DNA of 64,000 nt. Origin: Lachnospiraceae bacterium. GTDB lineage: Bacteria > Bacillota > Clostridia > Lachnospirales > Lachnospiraceae. The stretch spans positions 1 through 64,000 of the forward strand of contig JAAWJI010000012.1 of assembly GCA_022796795.1 (NCBI GenBank), read 5' to 3'. Numbering within the stretch: the first letter of the stretch is position 1; every line of letters begins with the position of its first letter. The notes under the pieces were generated by a model. That model saw nothing but the letters and a program-made list of their open reading frames with translations, was not told where the DNA came from and searched no databases. The position numbers and the translations under genes are program-made. Shown piece by piece: positions 28,023-35,942 of this stretch.

Positions 28023-29316
28023 AGAAACCACCGCAATTCTGATTTTGATGGTTACCTTTGTGTTTTTTATCGTCTGCCGGTTTCCCATTGCCTTTGGAAT
28101 CGGTATTTCCACCCTGCTGACCTGTCTGTATTTGGAGCTGCCTCTGATGCAGGTGGCGCAGCTCATGGTAAAGGGTGTGAATGTATTCTCGCTCATGGCT
28201 GTTCCCTTCTTCATTTTGGCCGGTGAACTCATGGGAAGCGGAGGTATATCGAAACGTCTGATTGCCCTGTCCAATGCCCTGATCGGGTGGATGCGGGGCG
28301 GTCTGGCCATGGTGAATATCATTGCCTCTGTATTTTTCGGCGGTATTTCCGGTTCCTCTACAGCAGACACCGCGTCTCTGGGAACCATTTTGATCCCCAT
28401 GATGAAGGATGAGGGATATGATGAGGATTTCTCCACCTGTGTGACCATGGCTTCCTCTGTACAGGGACTTTTGATTCCGCCCAGCCATAATATGGTGCTG
28501 TACGCCACCGTAGCCGGTTCTGTATCCGTGGGACGTCTGTTCCTGGCAGGCTATGTGCCCGGCATTGTGCTGGCAATCGTGCTGATGATTTACAGCTATA
28601 TCATATCCGTAAAGCGGAAATATCCCAAGGGAGATCCCTTCAATATAAAGAACGTGTTGAAGACCTGCTGGGACTCTATCTGGGGACTGCTGACCGTTCT
28701 CATCGTGGTAATCGGTGTGGTATTCGGTATGTTTACAGCTACAGAGTCTGCGGCTATCGCTGTCGTATATGCTCTTATCGTATCTCTGTTTGTATACCGG
28801 GAGCTGGATCTAAAGGGAATCTGGCATGTGCTGGAGCGGGGGTTAAATACCCTGGCAATCGTGCTGATCCTGATTTCCACTTCCACGGCTTTCGGATGGA
28901 TGCTGACTTATCTGAAGATGCCGGAGCTGGTGGCAAACGCTATTTTAGGCGTTTCCGACAATAAATATGTAATTATGTTGATTATGAATGTGTTGCTGCT
29001 GGTTCTGGGCTGCGTTATGGATATGTCGGCTCTGATCCTGGTTTGTACGCCGATTCTTCTTCCCATCGCAACGGGAATCGGCGTGGATCCGGTGCACTTC
29101 GGCGCCATTATGATCCTGAACTTAGGTATTGGTTTGATTACGCCTCCCGTAGGCGGCACACTGTTTGTGGGAAGCGCAGTTTCAGGAATTAAGATTGAGA
29201 AGCTGTCCAAGGCCATGCTTCCCTTCTATGCCATGATGGTGATTGCACTGATGATCGTTACCTTCTGTCCCGGACTCGTTATGTTCCTGCCGAACCTGAT
29301 GATGCCGGTGATGTAG
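28015..29316 (+). CDS. dctM: TRAP transporter large permease DctM
   Basis: 433-residue large membrane subunit that forms the Na+-coupled transport channel. About 12 hydrophobic segments. Family motifs include PFFILAGELMGSGGI, FFGGISGSSTADTASLG, IPPSHNMVLY and GLITPPVGGTLFVG. Translationally coupled to dctQ. With DctP and DctQ it makes a complete TRAP system. Confidence 0.93.
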   Translation: MNRETTAILILMVTFVFFIVCRFPIAFGIGISTLLTCLYLELPLMQVAQLMVKGVNVFSLMAVPFFILAGELMGSGGISKRLIALSNALIGWMRGGLAMVNIIASVFFGGISGSSTADTASLGTILIPMMKDEGYDEDFSTCVTMASSVQGLLIPPSHNMVLYATVAGSVSVGRLFLAGYVPGIVLAIVLMIYSYIISVKRKYPKGDPFNIKNVLKTCWDSIWGLLTVLIVVIGVVFGMFTATESAAIAVVYALIVSLFVYRELDLKGIWHVLERGLNTLAIVLILISTSTAFGWMLTYLKMPELVANAILGVSDNKYVIMLIMNVLLLVLGCVMDMSALILVCTPILLPIATGIGVDPVHFGAIMILNLGIGLITPPVGGTLFVGSAVSGIKIEKLSKAMLPFYAMMVIALMIVTFCPGLVMFLPNLMMPVM

Positions 29317-29320
29317 ATAA

Positions 29321-29553
29321 GCAGTTTAGCCATAACACAGACGACTGGCAAACCGGGCTTGCTCCAATTTGCCAGTTGTTCTGTATTATGAGGGAGCGCC
29401 TGTCTATGCCCAGGATTATCCGGGGCAGCAGTGGGAAAGCGCCGAAGGTGTCCCTGGGAGCGCCCGGCAATGAGCAAAAAGAGCTGCGATAGCAGAGGAG
29501 AGCGCTGGAAGCGCGATTTTGGGAATGGGCGTGGGATGAACGGACGGTGAGCC
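29321..29553. repeat. Dispersed structured intergenic repeat, copy B
   Basis: Related to copy A (6741-6906) along its length, including CTGGCAAA...TTTGCCAG and GAGGGAGCGCC. The ATGAGCAA...GCGGGAAAGCGCC...GGGCG module that is single in copy A appears twice here, giving about 65 extra bp. It follows dctM and precedes the hydrolase gene. Confidence 0.7.
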
Positions 29554-29596
29554 ATAACTATTTGTAGAAAAGCTGGCGTAGAAAAGGAGTATGGAA

Positions 29597-30397
29597 ATGC
29601 AGCAAGTGATTGAGCTGGAGCATGGGGCGGATATGAACGGGTATCTGGTCACAGATGAGGCCAAAGGAGCCGTGGTGATCTGCCCGGGAGGTGGATATGA
29701 ATTTCGGTCTGCCCGGGAGGCGGAGCCGGTGGCCCGGGCCTACAATCGGGCCGGTTATCACGCCTTTGTGGCAAATTATCAGCTGGGGGAGGAGATGGAG
29801 CCTCTGGGATACGGGCCCCTTGTGGATCTGAGCCAGGCAGTGGCCTGGGTGAACAGCCATAAGGGCAAGCTTGGCATAGAGGGCAAGGATGTCTATGTCT
29901 GCGGATTTTCCGCGGGAGCCCATTTGGCGGCCAGCCTGGGGGTTCTGTGGAAGGATGCCAGCCGGTTTCCGGCGGGTACAGATCTTGCCCTTCATCGGCC
30001 GGATGCCATGATTCTGTGTTACCCGGTTATAAGCGCAGGAGAATGGGGACATCGGGGCAGTTTTGTACGTCTGGCTGGGGAGCAGCAGGAAGATCAGCAG
30101 AGATACAGTCTGGAAAAACTGGTGACCCGGGACGCAGTGCCGGCCTTTCTGTGGCATACGGCAGCAGACGACGGCGTACCGGTGCAGAATACTCTTTTGA
30201 TGGCAGATGCTCTGGCGCGCTTTGGAGTGCCTGTGGAGGTGCATGTATTCCCCTATGGAGTCCACGGGCTTTCCCTGGCAACGGAAGAGGTAGATGAGCT
30301 GGTGAAGGGCCGTCTGGCAGACGCCCATGTGGCGCAGTGGATGGAGCTTTGCGTCCGCTGGATGGAAGTATGGAGGAATGGATATGAAACAGTATGA
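29597..30397 (+). CDS. Alpha/beta hydrolase (carbohydrate esterase-like)
   Basis: About 266-residue alpha/beta hydrolase similar to the BD-FAE/acetyl-xylan esterase-like group. Nucleophile elbow GFSAGAHL, oxyanion-type CPGGGYEFRS, acid in HTAADDGVPVQN and histidine in PYGVHGLSLA complete the triad. No signal peptide, so it acts on imported substrate. The ATG at 29597 is better spaced from AAAGGAG than the ATG at 29591. Probably removes acyl groups from a sugar taken up by the TRAP system (inference). Confidence 0.82.
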   Translation: MQQVIELEHGADMNGYLVTDEAKGAVVICPGGGYEFRSAREAEPVARAYNRAGYHAFVANYQLGEEMEPLGYGPLVDLSQAVAWVNSHKGKLGIEGKDVYVCGFSAGAHLAASLGVLWKDASRFPAGTDLALHRPDAMILCYPVISAGEWGHRGSFVRLAGEQQEDQQRYSLEKLVTRDAVPAFLWHTAADDGVPVQNTLLMADALARFGVPVEVHVFPYGVHGLSLATEEVDELVKGRLADAHVAQWMELCVRWMEVWRNGYETV

Positions 30398-30767
30398 GAT
30401 TCAGGCTCAGGGATTTCAGGTGCTGCACAACAGCGGCGGCTGGCGGCTGGCAGTCCACGGCTATGAGGAACAGGTAAACGGCATGGCCTCCCTGGCAAAC
30501 TGGGGCAGGCATCTGGATTCCGAGGAAGCATTTGTACTTCTCCAGGGCAGGGCCTGGCTTTCAGAGCGGAGCGAAGCAGGAGAGCTTTTGGTTCAGCCTC
30601 TTCATCCGCTTCAGGTATATCTGGTGGAGACCGGAACCCGCCACGCCATTGTATTGGCACAGGACAGCCAGGTGCTGATTGCGGAAAACCGGGATATGGA
30701 CAACAGCGTTACAGAGCCCATAAGCAGTCAGGATTTAGAGCAGATACGCCTGGCTTGTGGCACATGA
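30384..30767 (+). CDS. Small cupin-like protein
   Basis: About 127 residues; a beta-rich sequence resembling a cupin barrel (EEAFVLLQGRAWL, VYLVETGTRHAIVL), though the metal-binding histidines are not clearly conserved. The start at 30384 follows TGGAGGAATGG and overlaps the hydrolase gene by 14 bp, so the two are coupled. The longer track start is not needed. Function unknown. Confidence 0.6.
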   Translation: MKQYEIQAQGFQVLHNSGGWRLAVHGYEEQVNGMASLANWGRHLDSEEAFVLLQGRAWLSERSEAGELLVQPLHPLQVYLVETGTRHAIVLAQDSQVLIAENRDMDNSVTEPISSQDLEQIRLACGT

Positions 30768-31296
30768 CGGAAAAGTCGGAAAATCCAGGGATTCATGTGG
30801 ATGGACTTAGAAAGGTTCCACGTTTTCGGCGGCGTTTTGAAGGAGTAGGGTAGGGAAATCAGAATATATCAGAAGCTGGCTTGTATTTTGAAAGTCGTGG
30901 ATACCCATGGGATCTGCTGTTTGAAGTATAGAGGATGTGTTTTTAGAAAAAGTCCCGGAAATGGGAGGATGCCAGGCAGCGGATCTGCCTGGCATTTATT
31001 ATGAAAAAGTTTATTCAAATGGTAAGTTATAATCGTTTTAAAAAGGTGTTGCAGGATTGCTTTGTTGCTATGTTAGTATTATAGGAAAGAGAAATGAATG
31101 GAGTATGTAAAGGAGTTTAACGTTTTTTGAAAGATATATGAATAAAATGTGAACAGACACCCTTTGGGGGCCGGGAAATACGCCTGTATGATCTGGGGAT
31201 CAAAGATAAAACCTTGTAGAAAACAGAGAAATTTGTAAAAATATTTCGAAGAAGAAAGTCAGGTTTCACAAAAATGAAAAAGCAGGAAAAAAGAGT
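30768..31296. other. Long non-coding stretch before amt
   Basis: No convincing ORF on either strand. It holds the terminator-like hairpin at 30969-30998 and then AT-rich sequence leading to the amt promoter. A GTTTAACGTTTTTT stretch near 31115 resembles the LacI-type core only weakly. Confidence 0.5.
30969..30998 (+). terminator. Intrinsic terminator of the TRAP/hydrolase operon
   Basis: A perfect 11-bp stem ATGCCAGGCAG/CTGCCTGGCAT with a 5-nt loop, followed by TTATT. It lies about 200 bp after the cupin-like gene. Confidence 0.6.
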
Positions 31297-31324
31297 TTGA
31301 CTTTTCCTGAGAGACGCATATAAT
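31297..31324 (+). promoter_or_regulatory. amt promoter
   Basis: TTGACT (31297-31302), a 16-bp spacer and a perfect TATAAT (31319-31324). The inferred start near 31331 gives an untranslated leader of about 300 nt before amt. Confidence 0.7.
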
Positions 31325-31338
31325 GGGGAGTAGCAAAA

Positions 31339-31376
31339 CAAAGGCGTTTCTTGCGAAGAGCAGGAGGCGCCTTTTG
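31339..31376 (+). ncRNA. Promoter-proximal hairpin in the amt leader (ANTAR-target-like)
   Basis: CAAAGGCG pairs with CGCCTTTTG around an inner TCTT-GCG-AAGA stem, about 8 nt after the predicted transcription start. Nitrogen genes of Clostridia can carry AAAGGCG-type hairpins that ANTAR-domain antiterminators may bind; assignment to that class is an inference. Confidence 0.4.
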
Positions 31377-31464
31377 GATTGCAGGGAAGCTTGGGGAAGA
31401 AGCTATGGGATGATACATTCCTGAAAATGTTCCCACATGCAAAACAGAACATACGGATAAATCG

Positions 31465-31509
31465 AAGGAGATTTTCAGTGGTCTAGGACCTGGAAATCTC
31501 CTTCTTTTT
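31465..31509 (+). terminator. Terminator inside the amt leader
   Basis: AAGGAGATTT and AAATCTCCTT form a 10-bp stem with an inner GGTC/GACC pair, followed by CTTTTT. It lies about 130 nt upstream of the amt start and downstream of the amt promoter, so amt expression requires readthrough: an attenuator arrangement. Confidence 0.7.
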
Positions 31510-31510
31510 A

Positions 31511-31620
31511 TGCACAGGCCCATGCAGAGAAAGTTTGCCGTTCATGGGGCGCACGGGCCGCGGGAGTAGGGAGAAAATCTTCCCTACTCGATGAAATGAA
31601 AAGGCCTGTGATTTGTGCAG
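31511..31620 (+). ncRNA. Structured segment between the attenuator and amt
   Basis: CACAGGCC (31513-31520) can pair with GGCCTGTG (31603-31610), enclosing about 80 nt that contain a perfect GAGTAGGGA/TCCCTACTC hairpin (31564-31589). The right arm lies about 17 nt before the ribosome binding site. It matches no riboswitch I recognise. Confidence 0.4.
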
Positions 31621-31639
31621 GCAATTAGGAGGAATGATT

Positions 31640-33385
31640 ATGAGTGAAGAGATTTTAAGTGCTGTAAACGGGCAAGTATTCGGCGTCTGGTTTCTGATCG
31701 GCGCAGCCCTGGTGTTTTGGATGCAGGCAGGCTTTGCCATGGTGGAGGCGGGATTCACCAGGGCAAAGAACACGGGTAATATTCTGATGAAGAACCTGAT
31801 GGATTTCTGCATCGGCACCGTGGTATTTATTCTGATCGGCTTTAGCCTGCTGCTGGGGGAGGACCTGGCAGGACTGATCGGAAAGCCCGGGTTTGATATT
31901 TTTACCAGCTATGGGGAGTTTGACTGGTCCAATTTTGTATTTAATCTAGTGTTCTGCGCTACCACGGCCACTATTGTGTCAGGAGCTATGGCAGAGCGGA
32001 CCAAGTTTTTATCCTACTGCAGCTACTCGGCAGTGATTTCCGCTCTGATTTATCCTATTGAGGCGCACTGGATCTGGGGCGGCGGATGGCTCTCCCAGCT
32101 GGGCTTCCACGATTTTGCAGGCTCTTGCGCCATTCACATGGTGGGAGGCATTTCCGCTCTCATCGGCGCTAAGATTCTGGGACCCCGGATCGGCAAGTTT
32201 CAGAAGGATCAGACAGGAAAGATTGTGAAGGTCAATGCATTTCCGGGACACAACCTTCCTCTGGGCTGTCTAGGCGTGTTTATCCTCTGGCTGGGCTGGT
32301 ATGGATTTAACGGTGCGGCAGCCACATCTGTGGAGCAGCTGGGTTCTGTGTTTGTAACCACTACGGTGGCTCCGGCCATTGCCACGGTGGTGTGCATGGT
32401 ATTTACCTGGGTGCGTTACGGTAAGCCGGATATCTCCATGTGTCTGAACGCTTCCCTGGCAGGCCTTGTGGCTATCACAGCTCCCTGTGATGTGACGGAT
32501 GTGACGGGAGCCATTGTCATCGGCGCTGTGGCAGGACTGCTGGTGGTATTCGGGGTCTGGTTCCTGGATCATGTGCTGCGGGTGGATGATCCGGTGGGAG
32601 CTGTGGCGGTCCACTGCCTCAACGGAATCTGGGGTACCATTGCAGTGGGTCTGTTTGCCACCACCTCAGCGCCGGGCAACGACAGTCTGACCGGGCTTTT
32701 CTATGGTGGCGGCTTCCGGCTTCTGGGAATCCAGCTGGCAGGCTTCGCAGCAGTGGCAGCCTGGACAGCCGCGACCATTACCATAGCTTTTCTGGTGATC
32801 CGGGCAGCCGTAGGCCTGCGGGTGACAGAGGAGGAGGAGATCGTGGGACTGGATTCCTGTGAGCACGGCCTGCCCTCCGCCTATGCAGGATTTAGCATTA
32901 TGGATATTGCCAACACCATGACCATGGAGGTGAACGAGAACACCAACCTGGGCGTGGAGGATTATCAGGCGGCTTCTCAGGCACAGAGGGCTGCAGCCGT
33001 AAAGGTGGCGGCTGGTCCCAAGTCCGAATCCGGGATCTACAAGGTTTCGATTATCGCCAAGCTGTCCCGGTATGATCAGCTGAAGAAGGCCATGAATGAT
33101 ATCGGCGTCACGGGCATGACCGTCACCCAGGTCATGGGCTGCGGGGTGCAGAAAGGAGCCGGAGAGCGGTACCGGGGTGTGGAAATGGACGCCACTCTGC
33201 TTCCTAAGGTAAAGGTGGAGGTGATCGTGGGGAATATTCCTGTAGATACGGTCATTGAGGCAGCTAAGAGGGCCCTCTACACTGGACATATCGGGGACGG
33301 CAAGATTTTCGTCTACCCGGTAGATAAGGTGGTAAAGGTCCGTACCGGGGAGGAAGACCTGGCAGCGCTGCAGGATGTGGAGTAA
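31640..33385 (+). CDS. amt: Ammonium transporter fused to a P-II domain
   Basis: 581 residues: an Amt channel of about 11 helices (1-395) with the twin histidines at H166 (IHMVGG) and H325 (VHCLNGIWGT), a linker, and a C-terminal P-II (GlnK) domain at about 466-575. In the P-II T-loop (GVQKGAGERYRGVEM), Met516 stands where GlnB has the uridylylated Tyr51. The P-II domain therefore cannot be modified that way and probably senses nucleotides and 2-oxoglutarate only. The ATG at 31640 follows AGGAGG at 7 nt; the 31613 start is rejected. Confidence 0.93.
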   Translation: MSEEILSAVNGQVFGVWFLIGAALVFWMQAGFAMVEAGFTRAKNTGNILMKNLMDFCIGTVVFILIGFSLLLGEDLAGLIGKPGFDIFTSYGEFDWSNFVFNLVFCATTATIVSGAMAERTKFLSYCSYSAVISALIYPIEAHWIWGGGWLSQLGFHDFAGSCAIHMVGGISALIGAKILGPRIGKFQKDQTGKIVKVNAFPGHNLPLGCLGVFILWLGWYGFNGAAATSVEQLGSVFVTTTVAPAIATVVCMVFTWVRYGKPDISMCLNASLAGLVAITAPCDVTDVTGAIVIGAVAGLLVVFGVWFLDHVLRVDDPVGAVAVHCLNGIWGTIAVGLFATTSAPGNDSLTGLFYGGGFRLLGIQLAGFAAVAAWTAATITIAFLVIRAAVGLRVTEEEEIVGLDSCEHGLPSAYAGFSIMDIANTMTMEVNENTNLGVEDYQAASQAQRAAAVKVAAGPKSESGIYKVSIIAKLSRYDQLKKAMNDIGVTGMTVTQVMGCGVQKGAGERYRGVEMDATLLPKVKVEVIVGNIPVDTVIEAAKRALYTGHIGDGKIFVYPVDKVVKVRTGEEDLAALQDVE

Positions 33386-33452
33386 TCATTCAAATGTTTA
33401 GACTTTTTTAACAAGTATTGGAAGAAAAAAGATAGTAATTTGAACGTTGCTG

Positions 33453-33461
33453 TGGTATACT
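33453..33461 (+). promoter_or_regulatory. Possible extended -10 promoter of the DUF4366 gene
   Basis: TGGTATACT matches an extended -10 element (TGnTATAmT) about 70 bp before the gene. No good -35 box is at the right distance. Confidence 0.35.
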
Positions 33462-33531
33462 GTGAATAACGAAAAAATGGAGAGAAGGTACCTCGACGCC
33501 TTCTGTTTCAGGAAAGGAACTGGGTGATACT

Positions 33532-33792
33532 ATGAATAAGCTTGACGATCTGCTGGCAGCCTCCAGGCTCAATGAGCTGCTGCACAAAAAGGAAGTAGAG
33601 GAGAAAAATAAAAACACGCTTCTCTGGGTGCTGGCCGTTATCGGCGCTGTAGCTGCAGTGGCGGCTATTGCTTACGCAGTATACCGCTATTTTACCCCCG
33701 ATTATCTGGAGGATTTTGAGGACGACTTTGACGATGACTTTGATGACGATTTCTTTGACGACGATGACGATGATGAGGACGACGACGAATAG
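33532..33792 (+). CDS. DUF4366-like small membrane protein with poly-acidic tail
   Basis: 86 residues: a charged N-terminal segment (MNKLDDLLAASRLNELLHKK), one membrane helix (about 29-49) and a C-terminal tail made almost only of Asp, Glu and Phe. It resembles DUF4366-type small proteins common in Lachnospiraceae. Function unknown. Encoded alone between its own promoter and a strong terminator. Confidence 0.78.
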   Translation: MNKLDDLLAASRLNELLHKKEVEEKNKNTLLWVLAVIGAVAAVAAIAYAVYRYFTPDYLEDFEDDFDDDFDDDFFDDDDDDEDDDE

Positions 33793-33819
33793 TCAGAAAA
33801 GCAGGGAAATTGAAGGTAG

Positions 33820-33849
33820 GGCTGCCGCAGCAGTTTGCGGCAGCCTTTT
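33820..33849 (+). terminator. Intrinsic terminator
   Basis: A perfect 10-bp stem GGCTGCCGCA/TGCGGCAGCC followed by TTTT ends the DUF4366-like transcript. Confidence 0.85.
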
Positions 33850-33911
33850 CGTCTGTCTGAGGGGAGAAAAGGAAAGGCAACAGTCCGCATTGTTTGGTGA
33901 ATGAAGACAGA

Positions 33912-34041
33912 AGATCTGGAAGGCAGAAGCGGAATATAGAACAAGAGCCTGTGAGCAGAAGAAAAATGGAGAACAAGAGCCTGGAAGGCAGAAGCGGAAT
34001 GGAGAATAAGAGCCTGGAAGGCAGAAGAGAAATGGAGAATA
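33912..34041. repeat. 33-bp tandem repeat, four units
   Basis: Unit AGAGCCTGGAAGGCAGAAGC... of 32-33 bp repeats four times directly upstream of rlmD; the last two units are almost identical. No coding role is evident on the + strand. Confidence 0.8.
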
Positions 34042-34093
34042 AAAGACTTTCAGATAATTGAGAAGAATGAAAAAAAAGGGGAGAGGGATGGCT

Positions 34094-35497
34094 ATGAAAA
34101 AGGGACAGATTTTCGAGGGGATCGTAGAGAAGGTGGAGTTTCCCAATAAAGGTATGGTGAGGGTGGAGGACCGACAGGTTGTGGTGAAAAACACGCTGCC
34201 AGGGCAAAAGGTACGCTTTGCCTTGCAGAAGCTGCGGAAGGGGAAGTGTGAAGGACGACTTCTGGAGATTTTGGAGCATGCAGAGCAGGAGGTGGAGGCG
34301 GCCTGTCCTCATTTTGGGGACTGCGGAGGCTGCACCTATCAGAATCTGTCCTATGAGGACCAGCTAAGGCTAAAGGAGCAGCAGGTTCGGGAGATTTTGG
34401 ATGAAGCCATTTGCGGGAGAGGACATTCCTACAAGTTTGAGGGGATCCTGCCAAGTCCGGTTGCTTTTGGCTATCGGAACAAAATGGAGTTTTCCTTTGG
34501 AGATGCGTATAAGGACGGGCCTCTGGCTCTGGGACTGCACAAAAGGGGAAGCTTTTACGATATTGTGACAGCCGGGGACTGCAGGATCGCGGATGAAGAT
34601 TTTGGACAAATTCTTCGGGAGACCCTTGCACTTTTTCAGGAGCTGGATCTTTCTTTTTATCACAAAATGCAACACACAGGATACCTGCGTCATCTTCTGG
34701 TGCGAAAGGGCGCAAAGACAGGGGAGATTCTGGCAGACTTAGTAACCACAGGTCAGCTGGATCAGGACAGAGAAAGGGAGATTCTGGAAATCTGGAAGGA
34801 GAGGCTTTTGGCTCTGCCATTGAAGGGAACCTTCAGGGGAATCCTTCACACCAGAAACGACAGTCTGGCAGATGTGGTGCAGAGCGATCATACGGAGGTT
34901 CTCTACGGACAAGAGCATTTTCAGGAGGAGCTTTTGGGGCTGTATTTTCAGATTTCTCCCTTCTCTTTCTTTCAGACTAATTCCCTGGGGGCCCAGGTGC
35001 TCTACGAGAAGGCCCGCTCCTATGTGGGGGAGACAGAGGATAAAGTAATCTTCGACCTTTACAGCGGCACAGGCACCATCGCTCAAATCCTGGCTCCAGT
35101 GGCAAGGAAGGTCATTGGCGTGGAGATTGTGGAGGAGGCGGTGGAGGCTGCCCGGATTAACGCGGCAAAAAACGGCCTGACCAACTGCAGTTTCCTGGCC
35201 GGGGATGTGCTGAAGGTGCTGGATACCATTGAGGAAAAACCTGATTTTATTGTGCTGGATCCGCCCCGGGACGGGATTCATCCCAAGGCACTGGAAAAGA
35301 TTATTGCCTATGGGGTAGAGCAGATGGTTTATATCTCCTGCAAACCCACCAGCCTGGCCAGGGATTTGGAGGTGCTTTTGGAGCGAGGATATGAGGTGGA
35401 GAAGGCTGGGTGCGTGGATATGTTTCCTTGGTCGGGGAATGTTGAGACAGTTGTAATGCTTTCCCGCAAAAGTTATGACGGTGATGAAGTAATATAA
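34094..35497 (+). CDS. rlmD: 23S rRNA (uracil-C5) methyltransferase, RlmD/TrmA family
   Basis: SAM-dependent RNA m5U methyltransferase. An N-terminal TRAM-like domain is followed by the iron-sulfur cysteines CPHFGDCGGCTYQ. The C-terminal methyltransferase domain has FDLYSGTGTIAQIL, LDPPRDG and the catalytic cysteine in YISCKPTSLARD. About 467 residues from the ATG at 34094, chosen because GGGGAGAGG lies 8 nt upstream; other ATGs exist at 34088 and 34067. Clostridia often have several paralogues, so 23S or tRNA specificity is not certain. Confidence 0.88.
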   Translation: MKKGQIFEGIVEKVEFPNKGMVRVEDRQVVVKNTLPGQKVRFALQKLRKGKCEGRLLEILEHAEQEVEAACPHFGDCGGCTYQNLSYEDQLRLKEQQVREILDEAICGRGHSYKFEGILPSPVAFGYRNKMEFSFGDAYKDGPLALGLHKRGSFYDIVTAGDCRIADEDFGQILRETLALFQELDLSFYHKMQHTGYLRHLLVRKGAKTGEILADLVTTGQLDQDREREILEIWKERLLALPLKGTFRGILHTRNDSLADVVQSDHTEVLYGQEHFQEELLGLYFQISPFSFFQTNSLGAQVLYEKARSYVGETEDKVIFDLYSGTGTIAQILAPVARKVIGVEIVEEAVEAARINAAKNGLTNCSFLAGDVLKVLDTIEEKPDFIVLDPPRDGIHPKALEKIIAYGVEQMVYISCKPTSLARDLEVLLERGYEVEKAGCVDMFPWSGNVETVVMLSRKSYDGDEVI

Positions 35498-35653
35498 AAA
35501 TCCAAAGAAAACCAATACAAACAAGAATAGAACCCCTGGTTTCCCCCAGGCGGCACCTTCCCAATATTATTCAAAATATCCCATCCCTAACAGTAGGATT
35601 CTCCCCAAAAACCTCTATAATAATCTTAAGAATAAGCATGGGGAGGGAGAAGC

Positions 35654-35911
35654 ATGAGATACGGATATTTTGACAATGACAAGAGGGAGTATGTGATTGA
35701 CCGGGTTGACCTGCCTGTTTCCTGGACCAATTATCTGGGGGTTAAGGATCTGGCAATGGTGGTGAATCACACGGCGGGGGGATACGCTTTCTATAAGACT
35801 CCGGAATATCACCGGATCACCCGGTTTCGGGGAAATGCAGTTCCCATGGACTGGCCGGGCCACTATGTGTATCTGCGGGATGCGGAGGCGTGCATCAGGT
35901 TAAGGTGGTAA
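35654..35911 (+). pseudogene. N-terminal remnant of a GH94-type glycoside phosphorylase
   Basis: 85 residues that look like the first part of a GH94 phosphorylase (cellobiose or chitobiose phosphorylase-like): MRYGYFDNDKREYVIDRVD, PVSWTNYLG, VNHTAGGYAFYKTPEYHRITRFR. Intact members are about 800 residues; this one stops after GHYVYLRDAEACIRLRW, and nothing GH94-like follows. A remnant is the simplest reading. It still has a ribosome binding site (GGGAGGGAG). Confidence 0.75.
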
Positions 35912-35942
35912 TGGGATAGAAGAAAAAATAGGAGGGAACGGG

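Noticed and set aside
31111-31126. LacI-type operator before amt
   Set aside because: GTTTAACGTTTTTT shares only the AACGTT core, is not palindromic over 12 bp and is 170 bp from the promoter.
33912-34041. Repeat array as a possible CRISPR
   Set aside because: The units are directly tandem without spacers and no cas genes are present; VapD only shares the Cas2 fold.
33692-34312. Minus-strand ORFs with poly-Ser and FSIPLLPSRLL repeats
   Set aside because: They read the acidic tail codons and the 33-bp tandem repeat in antisense.
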